Of a stretch of DNA of 64,000 nucleotides, positions 46,066-56,093 are shown piece after piece. The stretch is from assembly GCA_001574975.1 (NCBI GenBank), contig KQ965821.1, forward strand, positions 56,714 to 120,713, in the 5' to 3' direction. The translations under genes were made by a program, and so were the position numbers. The notes under the pieces were generated by a model, which saw only the letters and a program-made list of their open reading frames with translations, searched no databases and was not told the origin of the DNA. The DNA comes from Gonapodya prolifera JEL478. Its lineage: Eukaryota > Monoblepharomycota > Monoblepharidomycetes > Monoblepharidales > Gonapodyaceae. Position 1 is the stretch's first letter; each line of letters begins with the position of its first letter.

Positions 46066-48647
46066 CTAATTGTGACGTCTGTAATTATACGACTCGAAAA
46101 GGAAGCGATTTCGGTCCCACGACCACACGCTTAAACCCACAGTGACAGTTGCGACATCGCTCGACGTTACAGGCTTTTCCACTGTGCTGTTGGACAGCTG
46201 AAAATCGAATGGGTCAATGGTCGGGAAAGTCCACAGAGTATTTAAAGCCTGCATTGACGGAACGCGCTCTCGTGCGAGATGCACTAGCAGCTGCTTGCTG
46301 TGTGGTATTCTTCAAATGTCGCATCTTGAGGCGGAACGGTGTGACTCATCAACATCAGTATCACGGGAGAGTGATTCCGCGCAATTGCTCACCACAGTCG
46401 CACTAGTTATTGTCGTTCTGGATGGATTCTGTACAGATTCCAGTATAGAACAGCAAAATGTAAGGTTTTGAAACTCGCAATGTTGGAACTTTAGATCTCC
46501 ACCGTTAAAGCTTGGCCCAGGTCCCGAACAAGATCCTCTCCAATACAAGTTGATGCACCGTTCGTCATTGAATCGAACAGCACGACTCACTCAACCCTGG
46601 TTTCTCCACATACACTTCCTTGTCGGGATCGGTGGTCACAGAAGGATCGTCGTTCCCATCTTTGCTCTGGCTATCACCATTGTTTTCGTATCCGTCTGAA
46701 TGACTGAGATTCAACTGTCATTTCGTCAAAATTTTGAGCCACCCAATGAGCATCCACTTCCATTTTGCGAATTAAACGGTTATTCTTACTTGGCTCTCGT
46801 TATCTGTGTCTTCCTCTATTGGAATACTGTTCGTGGAGCGTTCTAGCGTCTTTGTTTGAGAGCATACCGACACATCATAAAAGGCAGATAGGCTTGCGTC
46901 AATTCCTGATTGTTGAGAAGTTGTATTTGTCACTCACATGGTCGGCTTCCAAATCTGGCAAATCTGGCACCGAAGCTGCATAAGATATACACGACGAGCT
47001 GTTCGTTTTTCGTTTCTTGATCGAAGCAATTGGGAACCTTCGTAAGAACCCCCTGACGCCCATTGCACCGCGTTGTATCAGGCTTACCTTGGCGACCGGC
47101 CTGGTTCTTTCCGGGAGCGATTGTGTAGCCCTCTAAGTGTGGATGGATGAGTACTTTGTCCCCGTAATCCGCACACTGTATACGTACTTCCGACGTCTGT
47201 TGGAACCGTTTGAACACTTGACTCGTCAGCCCGCGGGGACGGTACCAATCTCTCAAGATTCGCTTATCGATCTATCTCTGCCCGCTGCTCGCTTCCGTCG
47301 GCTTGATACTTTGCTACTCGAACCATTGGGAATCGACGAAATACCAAGGTAAGCCCAAACACTCCGATCATTGACGCTGCCATCTCACCGTCTCAGCCTC
47401 CGACGGCGTATTTTCACTCCGAGACTGGCTCGATTTCGGCGATTCGGGAGACCCTCGGTATCAGCATCCCAGGAATGTTCGCTTGCAGACGTTGTTCGAA
47501 CACCGTTGGTCGGCTCAAAGCGTCTATCATTCGCCGCGCCTTCCTTTGGGATTACGACTTTCTGCGCGAGGATGGCGTCCCATTCCTTTGGGTAGGAAGC
47601 TTTTGGAGGGAGCAAGGTTTATTTTTAGTGAAGTCGTCGTGAGAGGTGTGGACTGTACCTTCGGGATACGCGGGTTCCACCTGAAAGAACATCTCAACAG
47701 TTTTAGAACATTCCAAATGGTCTGCTTTGCTTTTACTCACTCCGCAATTTTTTCTGACAAAGTCAATGACTTCGAGGCTCCCAATGTAACCTCTGCCTTT
47801 GCGCATCACCAGCTCGTCCAAATCTCCACCCATCGGCGGCAGTGCGTGGAAGACAGGCTCTCCGTAAACAGGAGCCGGAGGCTCCGCACCCGCTAGAGCC
47901 CAGGCGGTCCACTGCCTAACAGCATTCTTGGCGATCGGGGACTCCCTGTTCACGATGTTCATCCATGATCTCTGCTGTCGCGTGATCTCTTTTTTTCGCT
48001 CTGCAGCCTCCCGTTTGATGCGGTTTTTTTCCTCCAGAAACTTGCGGACGGCGTCGAGTCGAGCAGCCTGAATGCCGAGGTGTTAGCCGTGAGGACCCAC
48101 ACGAGACGGCAGCGTAGAATCGGCCCACTCACCGACGGCAAATCGTCCTTCTCAATAATGTCCGTGAGGTCCTCCATGTCCATCAGAAACGTGCCTGGGA
48201 TGTTCTGGTTCTCCATGCGCAGTGGGCTGCTGCCCATGCACGGGCTGTGGCTGCTGCGGCCCACACAATTCTTTATCACTTGTCATTGGTGCAAACGAGC
48301 ATGCAAGCAACAATTCCCGTTAGGTGGCTCGGAGGAATCAGCGGTCAGACGCGGCACAAAGAACTTTTCTCCAATGGCTCCGACCTCGTTGAGGATCATG
48401 AGCCGTGCTTGTTGTCTTGCGCGTCCACAACTCAAACGGACATCTAGGGCCTCACCGGCACTATCCGGGGCGGAAGGCTGGATTTATCGCTGTGCCCGAT
48501 GTCTAGCTGCGGTGAAGCGTGGGATTGTTCATCTAGTGTGAGTTCGTGGAGTAAACAGCCGAGGACAGTGACTGGAATTGAGGAAGGGTGTGCTATCCAG
48601 GTCAGCTGTTTTCTCAGTTTACGTTCGTTGGTGCCCGTTGGATTCAT
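46066..48647 (-). CDS. Unassigned multi-exon gene
   Basis: Start proposed at 48647 (MNPTGTNERKLRKQLTWIAH). Later exons include GRARQQARLMILNEVGAIGE with KFFVPRL (about 48370-48440), then IPGTFLMDMEDLTDIIEKDD at about 48150-48210. A GTGAGT … TTCAG intron leads to a basic coiled-coil (AARLDAVRKFLEEKNRIKRE) and NAVRQWTAWALAGAEPPAPV, YIGSLEVIDFVRKNCGVSKS (about 47750-48060). Ser/Arg-rich exons (47280-47480) and Asp/Ser-rich exons (46600-46900) follow, with the last open frame ending near 46066. In-frame splices support the first half. No family is recognised, and the 3' end is a guess. An RNA- or chromatin-associated protein would fit the composition, but this is only an impression. Confidence 0.38.
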
Positions 48648-49160
48648 GCACTCATCTCTTCGCTTAGGCGGGTGTGCGGGTATGAAAACGCAACATCTCG
48701 CCGCCAAGTTTATCAGTTCTTATAGACTGCTCTCTGGGCAGTCCGAGCGAACGTCAACTCGCTTTGGAGAATCGCTTGGCGTTTTTCTTGCCACCCGTTT
48801 GAGCGCGTTGCTATCGTGCTGACTGCTGCGCGGTACAATTTTGGAACAGGAAGGTTAACCTCCTTGCAATCTTTCATTTGAGACTCAAATCAATGAAACG
48901 TCGGAACGGTACTTGAGCTTTAGAATACTAAATTCGCGGAACGATCGTTCGTTTGAGTGTTGACATTGTCCTGGCGTGTGGTGTTATCGCACTCTTGTAT
49001 GTGTTGAAATTATGCCGACTCTCAGCTTCCACCGACAGTCAAAAAAGACACCACGGAGCGACGTAGTTAAAGAGCATTTGATTGAATTTCGAAACTTTCA
49101 ACAACATTTTAGGTGCAATTTTATTGCTCCTTCTGCCTCGCATCGATGATTTGACATGGC
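48648..49160. other. Intergenic stretch upstream of the unassigned minus-strand gene
   Basis: It contains the promoter of the minus-strand gene at 48647 and the 3' flank of the HAM1-like gene. It is AT-rich at 48840-49130. No gene is seen. Confidence 0.4.
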
Positions 49161-52100
49161 TCACTCCGCCATTGGCGCCACTCCAACATTGTACGCCTTG
49201 CTTCCCCACTCCGCCGGAACATCCTTGCTAAGCTCCTTCCCCGATGATTCCGTGACCAGAGACTTCATCGCCGCGTCACGCGCTTCCCTGGCTCGCCTCT
49301 TGGCCTCATTTGTGATGCGCCTATCGAGCGACATGATGGTGTCCGCGATGGCTCCATTGAGAGCGTCTTCAACTTTGCGTCGGAGGTATGTTGATGTGAC
49401 TGGTTTGACCACGGTGTAAAGGGTCTGGTGTTTTGGGGTGCGAAAGGTCAGCACAAGCCAACGTCCATCGTCCATTTTCTTCCTTCCTCCGTACTCACAT
49501 CATGTCTTGTGTCGTGGAACCTCATGTCTATAGCGTCGATCTTCACTTCACTTTTGACAAGGCGCAAGATTTCACCCTCGGTCTCGTCAGCGCGCATGTC
49601 TGATCCCGTAAGAACTGACAATGGCTGTGGCTCGAGCACAATGTGTACCGTCATTCCATCCCGAGAAACGATGTCAAAGTCAAGAAGGCCGACCTTTATT
49701 ATACGATTGGACGTCAAGAAAATTTAATACGACGTTGGAATCCTGAGACTCACATCAGACATTGTAATTAGTCCAGACTTTTTGTTGTAGTAGAAGACAA
49801 TATCGCGTGCACTGGATTGAATCTTGGATCTGCGGAGAGAATCCGTTTAATCTTCGACAATATGAGTGTGGGAGTGTCTCTATACTCACATCGTGATGTC
49901 AAAAACCGACTTCGCCCTGTTTCCCTCAGGCTTGTCCGTGTCGATTGTGGTCTCCGTCTTAATTTTCACATAGGAAGGAAGAATGTTTGTACTCTTGAGA
50001 ACGACGTTATCGAAGATATAGTGGACCTCAGCGTCGTCCCTGTATTAATGCAAGGTTAACAGGTTATGAGGGATGCAGAAATGGTCCTCGTAGTGCACTC
50101 ACTGCTCGATCCTTGGGAGGGGCAGATAAGCCAGATTCTCGGCAATCAGTGGAACCAACTTCGACAGATCTCTGAGCAATTGAGGCTTAAGCGTTGGCTG
50201 TCCACGATCGTCCAGAAACATGTCACGTGCGAGCGCTTCTAGATCTGAGCTCAGCTTGGACATTGCTGCAGATGATCGTGACTCGGAAAGATTCTCGAGC
50301 ACGGTTTGAACTTCTCCGAGTAAGGAGGTGACTGGTTCTCCATACTTGCCGAGGAGAACAGATCGCGCTCTTGACGTCAGATCCATGAGGTTATTCGTGA
50401 ACTCTGCAAAAAGAGAGTTCAGACACTTCGGTTGACCGGTAGAAGCCCGCCTCTTCATCGCCAAACATACCATCAATCTTCGAAGTTTTGCCTTGGGCGA
50501 TGATCTTCTCGTGGGATCTGTTTACCACTTTGTTCGTGTCACTCAGCACTTTCCCGAGGTCAGGATCGTTGGGAATCGCATCGGAAAGCTCCTTAGTGAG
50601 CTCAATGAGACGATCAAGCGGGTGGTCCGCGAAGTTCTCGACCAATTCCTTTGCAGCTGAGGGGTTTGTGCTATAATAGGATCCTGGTTTTACTCTGCAA
50701 AACGGGACCTACCTTGGAGAGCTTTACGAGCATCCTCCTGGGACTCGACGGTTGTCTAAAATGACAAAAAAAATCGAAAGAGGCTATCACGATCAGAGTG
50801 GATGTGATACGATGACGTTCTACACACCTCTTTGGCAGTCGAAGAAAGCGCATCAAACGCAGTCCGAAGCTTTCCGACAGCATTGACGACTAGCCTAAAA
50901 TAATCCGAAGAAATATGAACATGGGAAGATGAGACCGTTGAAGACTGGGAACTTACTCTCCGAGGTCACTCCAAGCTCTTTGGAAGTCCTCTCGCTGGCC
51001 GATCCCATTGACTAGAAGCTCCTTCCATTTCCTCGCGAGCTCCTCCAACCTTCCCTTTGGGATTTCGATATTGCTAAGGTCTCTCTTTGCTTTCTCGACG
51101 ACGTCGTTGGCCTGCTCGACCAATTGGCCAGCAGCTTCTTCCGCACCTTTTCCCTGCACGGATTCTGGAAGTTCGCTTTGAACAACGTCCATTATGTCAC
51201 CCGTTTGCTTCTTGGCTGACTGGATCACATCATCGAGTGTCTTTTCACCCCTTCCTACAGCCAGCAAATCCTCTCGGAATTCCGAAAGCTCTTCCTTCCC
51301 TTTATTAGTCACGCGCTGTTGGGTGCCCTCATCCTGTACCTTCTTGGTGACGTCTTCTGTTGCGCGAATGGCACCGTGACCAGAAGACTTGTGTTTCTTG
51401 CCGGGGTGTCCCTCAGGTACCGCTTGCTGTCCGCTTTTCGAAGCGTCAGACGTTCTCTTCCGAGCTAGGGGCAACAAAGTAAGGTCGAGGTCAAAGGGAT
51501 TCCATGCAAGAAGCAACTAACCCTGGCTCGACGCCTCTTGGATCCGTGACTTGAGTGACTTGTCACCCGGTTGGAAAAGAGTCTGGATTGTCGGACTTTA
51601 GAATAATGGAAAGGCGGCAATAAAGAGCAACGAACCTGCCGCCCTTTATTGAGGCCCGCCGCCACTTTAGAGCGTTCCTGCTCTGCACGATCTTTGACAT
51701 CTTGCTGCTTTCCTTCGTCTTGAAGCATATCAACTCCCTGTTGAGCGACGTTGGCAATCGTTTTTCCGGTATCACCCCCTTGGCTCTCAAGACTGTCACG
51801 ATCGAATTCGGATATCGCTTTCAGTAACTCTCATGAAACGGGAACTACAAGCACTCACGTCTCAATCACAAGATTCAAGACATCATTTGCGATTTCCCGG
51901 AACTCTTTCGAGGTCGCGAGAAGACGAGCGATGTTCGCGGCTCCCTCTGAAAACAAAGAGTTTAGGCCGTTTCTGGAGACAGCATCGTCTGAGCAAACTC
52001 ACCGACTGATTTCTTGAGATCGTTCATCGATTTCTGAGTTGTTGGTTTGATTGAGTATGATGACAGAGTTAAACTCACCCCCATCTCAAACGTTTTCACA

Positions 52101-52884
52101 TACCGATGCTTCTTTTCTGGCCTCAGGCGGAAAGTCTTGTCGGTTGGCATTTTCTAGAAACGAAAGATGATCGTCAGACGATTGGAACGAAAGCAATGAT
52201 AAAAAGAGTCTCACCAGAAATAGATTGAACCGCTCGTGAGGTGTAAAATATGAGCTGTAAAGGTAACATCTAGCATCAATGACAGAAAGATTTTGAAAGC
52301 CTGCTTTACATACCTTTTGAAGCTGATCGTCCGGATTCGCTTCCACCAGGAGTCTTTTGGTTGACTCAGCGATGTTCGTGACGTCACTCACGACCTGTCA
52401 GGAAGGAAGTTTCGGGTCCATCCCCACGACAGAAAGCAAACAGTAAACTCTCACCTTTTTGCCCTCGGGGCCCATATGCTCCTTTTGTTCGTTGAGCGTC
52501 TTGTCTGACTCCACCCGATCGAGGAACTCCACCGCTTGGGCTGTGGTGGGAAGACGCCCTTCGCGCGCTGCCTCGGCTACCTCTGCTAGTTTCTGTGCTC
52601 GCTGCCTCTCGGGGTCCTCTGATTCCTTCGATGACACTCGGACGGTTCCACTGATAGAAGAGCGTGGAATGAGCACGCCGTCAGCCCATCGGAGAGGAGG
52701 TAGCGATAGCGCTTCTTCTCACCTTCGTAGTCCAGCGACAAGCTCGTCAACGTGCTCCGGCTTTGCCTATGAGAGTGTCGGGTTCGTGAGCCCACGATTC
52801 CAGTCGGACTTGCTGTGGGCTAACCACCCCACTCACTTCGACAGACGTGTCGATAACCATCTTATGCTGTGTTGGGTCGGCCAT
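49161..52884 (-). CDS. HAM1-like protein (HAM1 N- and C-terminal regions)
   Basis: This is a large fungal protein of a family whose C-terminal part resembles lipid-binding tubular (TULIP/BPI-like) folds. Its role in this organism is unknown. Start ATG 52884 (MADPTQHKMVIDTSVEV). Helical exons follow with AQKLAEVAEAAREGRLPTTA and QAVEFLDRVE, then RARSVLLGKYGEPVTSLLGE. A central charged, heavily Lys/Glu-rich part (about 51000-51500) reads like an LEA-type helix. The C-terminal region has LVPLIAENLAYLPLPRIE, NVVLKSTNILPSYVKIKTET, GLLDFDIVSRDGMTVHIVLE, and YTVVKPVTSTYLRRKVEDAL. These correspond to the HAM1-like C-terminal domain (formerly DUF4449). Stop at 49161-49163. About 17 short introns. Family assignment rests on memory of these motifs. 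Confidence 0.75.
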
Positions 52885-53065
52885 GCTTCGATGCTTTTCG
52901 TCGCTTGAGTTTGAATGTCGAATTGAAAGAAATGCGGGGAAATGTGGTTGAAGTGGACCGCAGTCGCTATATTTGCTGCAGAAGGACACGTCAACCTTAC
53001 GTCAACGACAGAAGCGGCGAAATTGCTTTTGAAGAAGCGGCGAAATTGCCAAAAGCAACGCAACA
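52885..53065. promoter_or_regulatory. Divergent promoter region, HAM1-like / SDR
   Basis: 181 bp lie between outward-facing starts. A short direct repeat (GAAGCGGCGAAATTGC, at about 53012-53027 and 53035-53050) sits just upstream of the plus start. Confidence 0.45.
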
Positions 53066-54612
53066 ATGACCCAGAACTACATCAGCGACTTGGGAATTCT
53101 TCAGCTCATCCGCGAGGGCAGTTTCAATGAGTCATTTCGCAACCTCGTGACAGCTGTCATGATTGTTGGAACTCAGGTGAGCAACCTCCGTCCATCTCGT
53201 CCCAACCAGTCATTACACCTCTATTATATACTATGTAGATGCTTGCTATCCCGATCGCGGCTTTCTTTCTTTTCAAGGCGCTTATATTCGGACTCCTTGG
53301 ACAACGGAGAGTTCCAAAGGTAAAGTAATCTCGTTTTTCTTGATCACCTGCCGTTTTGCTGATACTAGTACATCAGCATCCAAAGACAATTGTCATTACT
53401 GGAGCCAGGTAATCAGTAATAGATCCATCTCGTACTCTAACAGAAAACATGGTGATGATTCAATACTATCCCCAGCTCCGGAATCGGGGAAGCGCTTGCC
53501 GTTGCGTTTGCCTCACCGGGTACCTGCCTTGCACTAATTGCTAAGGATATGAGTGAGTAGAGATATCATTTGAGTCGATCAAAACTTGTGAATCAAAACG
53601 GGACATGTCACTCTCTTCAGATCGCCTTCAATCTGTGGCAGCAAAAGTCCGCGAGAAAGGAGCCGAATGCGAGGTTGCATCAATTGATATTGGGGATAAC
53701 GGGGATCAGCTTGAAAAGTAATATAAGTTTTGGGGGAGAGTCTTGTCAGCAACGTTGATCACGTGAAGATCATCAATCTTCCAGGTTCCTCTTTGACTTC
53801 GACGACCGACACGTCGTGGATCTCGTAATTGCAAGTACGTTGGTCATAAATTCGACGTGAGATTTTGTACTGACCGGCATACGCCAACCTTGTTCTCCAA
53901 GACGCCGGGACAACAAACTACGAGGGAGATGCGTCCAACACCCTTTGGCAAGATTCGTACGGACGTACCTTTTCGACCAATGTACTCGGCACTCTGAGGA
54001 CTGTTAATCCGTTCTTAAAAAGATTTGCTGAGAGAAAGGAGGGCCAAGTAAGTACCATACGCGTTTTGATGTCGGTGTGGTTGAGGGGTCACGGTTGTTT
54101 CGTTCGGGTAGATTGTTTTCACGTCTTCGATCAATGCCCTTGTGGGAATACCAAACCAACTGTTCTACAATTCGACAAAAGCAGCTGTACTGTCGCTTGC
54201 TCAAGGTTGGTAAAAGCATCGAGTCGACCGAGCAAAGGACGTCTTCGCTCACCTCATGTAATGATTGTAGATCTGCGATTCATAATGCGCCCTCACAACG
54301 TTTTCGTCAGTGTCATTCTTCCAGGTCTTATTGACACGCGGATCAGTGAGTTTGTGGAGTTTATTTCTGGTTACAACCACTTCAAAAAACGTTGCGCTCC
54401 AAACAGCCGAACCCATGAAAACGGATCCACGCGGCCCATCCACACTTCCAAACATCATGTTCGCGTCTCCAAAGTACGTCGCTGAAGGGTACAAGGCCGG
54501 GATCTTGCGCGGGGACTTCCACATCGCTTCGCCTGCCCCCGAGTACATCCAGCAATACGTCGCGCATACGCTGCCGAGTCTTCTCTTTGACTGGTACATT
54601 GCGCTGTTGTGA
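53066..54612 (+). CDS. Membrane-anchored short-chain dehydrogenase/reductase
   Basis: This is an NAD(P)-dependent oxidoreductase of the classical SDR fold. Substrate unknown. ATG 53066 (MTQNYISDLGILQLIREG) precedes a membrane anchor (MLAIPIAAFFLFKALIFGLL). The Rossmann motif VITGAS|SGIGEALAVAF is split by an intron. It continues with LALIAKD, CEVASIDIGDNGDQLEK, VDLVIAN|AGTTNYEGDA (the NAG motif), FSTNVLGTLRTVNPFLKRF, and VFTSSINALVGI with FYNSTKAA (the catalytic Ser and YxxxK, intact). ILPGLIDTRI closes the fold. The C-terminal exon (IMFASPKYVAEGYKAGI) resembles lipid-modifying SDRs. Stop at 54610-54612. The core sequence looks closer to bacterial-type SDRs than to fungal 3-ketodihydrosphingosine reductase. 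About seven introns. Confidence 0.85.
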
Positions 54613-55357
54613 GTATGCAGTATGGATGGAAAGTGAGGTTCTTGGTGTCTCATTCTTTGCGTTATGTCCGTTCACTAGCGGTGCAACCGGAGCGGGGGGG
54701 AAGAAAATAATGTGACGCATGTCATGACAGAAGCGTAGATTCGAAAGTTTGAGGAATAGTTACAATGTCCGAAGTGCAAATTCATTTGAAATTGGAATTG
54801 GGTGGGGTGTGAAATAGCACATCATCTTTACCGTAATATGTTGCACAACCCCTTTCTCCGTTACAAGAGCCAGCGGAGTCAGCAAGTTGGTTATCGATCT
54901 GCTGGTTGCGGCCGCGATGGTCGGTGAGTTACTAATGTTCGATTCCCCCGTGGACAATCGCTGACATCTTCACTTGCGCAATCCGAAGCTCGACCCACGG
55001 AGGAAGTCCGGAAAACGCGGCGGTTTCGGGACAAGGATGGGGCGGATGTGTGGTCGCACATGAGCCCAGTCGGCGAGGACTCGAACGGAGGGGCGATCCA
55101 GCCCATCCACTGCCCGGACCTGTACTGCTCGGGAGAGCTCGTGCTCTGGTGCGTTCTCATGCTGCGCACCCCGGGTTGCTGCGGCGGCTGCATACATGTT
55201 CACTCCTCGTTCTCGTTCGTTTACACCCGCCAGTGCAAAGACATGCACGTGTACAGTGCTGGAAGATTGTTCTCCGGCTCCCCCGCCTCCTATTTTGCGA
55301 CGTATGTATGCCTTGTGGAGGCGAAGCGGGGGCGAGGGCAGCGAGGACACCGAAGCC
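54613..55357. other. Stretch of uncertain coding status
   Basis: Starting near 55000, plus-strand frames are open and Cys-containing (ADVWSHMSPVGEDSNGG; then LRTPGCCGGCIHVH). The minus strand is open too, and splice signals do not settle the matter. It could be the secreted N-terminal part of the proline-rich SH3 gene downstream, interrupted by the repeat region. A B-box-like TTCGATTCCCC at about 54938 is not part of a foldable tRNA. Confidence 0.3.
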
Positions 55358-56066
55358 TAAGCGCCGCGATGCGCTGACCGAGGCTTTCGAGCGAAGCGAG
55401 ACGTCCGCCAGAGGCGAGTGCCGGCGGTCCACGCAGAGAGGACGCCGAGGTCCGAGTGCAGCGAGTGTGTCCGCCGGAGGCGCGTGATCTGCGCGAAGCG
55501 CGAATGATTCAGCGCGGAGGGCTTATTCCCGGCTTCCGCCGGAGTTTAGTACCCCGCGAAGCGGTATAAACTCGCGGAACGGACTCCGAGTGAACCGAGG
55601 CGTGGCCCGAGTGTGAGTGGAGTAGAGTCGACTAGCGAGGTCGGAGTACAAAGCACGGAAGACAGCGCACCGAGCACCCAGACATAAGCGCGATAGCGCT
55701 GGTTGAGGGTGTCGAGCTAAATGTGACGTCCACTGGAGGCGCATGATCCATCCATATGCGGAGGGCATGCCTACGTGCGATCAGGATGACCGAGCAGTCA
55801 CCCGGGAGGAGGGTCGCCCGCGCGGAGGCGGAGGCGGAGCGTATACTGAGCATGAGCCGAGTGAGAACGTCGCCTTAAACGCGAAAGCGCTGACCGAGGA
55901 CTCCGCTGGAGGCGAGTGATCCTACTTCCTACACGGAGGAGCGTATTTCTCTGCCGGAGGCGAATATCACCGCTGAGCAAACACCGATGAGTCCCCTCGA
56001 GACGAGCGATCCTGCGTCCTACACGGAGCGTATTTCTCTACTTCCGGCGGGCGAATATCCTCACGG
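55358..56066. repeat. Degenerate GC-rich repeat field
   Basis: A recurring module combines a TAAGCGC…GCGCTGACCGAGG start with a GGAGGCGAGTGATCC-like end. Recognisable copies occur near 55358-55430, 55470-55530, 55680-55752 and 55873-55920. A clearer pair lies at 55909-55972 and 55999-56066 (spacing 90 bp), sharing TCCTACACGGAG, GCGTATTTCTCT and GGCGAATATC. Small inverted repeats (CCGCGAAGCGG…, GCGCGAAGCGC) are common. Long-range ORFs across it have a repetitive Arg/Ser/Glu composition and are not convincing genes. Confidence 0.6.
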
Positions 56067-56093
56067 AGCAGGAGCAGACACGGAGGCGTAACC

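Noticed and set aside
46930-47256. Lsm11-like identity for the minus-strand exons
   Set aside because: A short VLTK-like resemblance only; the Sm fold motifs are missing.
54889-54965. tRNA-like signals (TTCGATTCCCC box; opposite strand reads SSVGRASDC, a phrase often translated from tRNA genes)
   Set aside because: The bases before the TTCGATT loop do not pair with the CCCCC after it, and the acceptor arm cannot be closed. The two signals also lie on different strands, so no cloverleaf forms.
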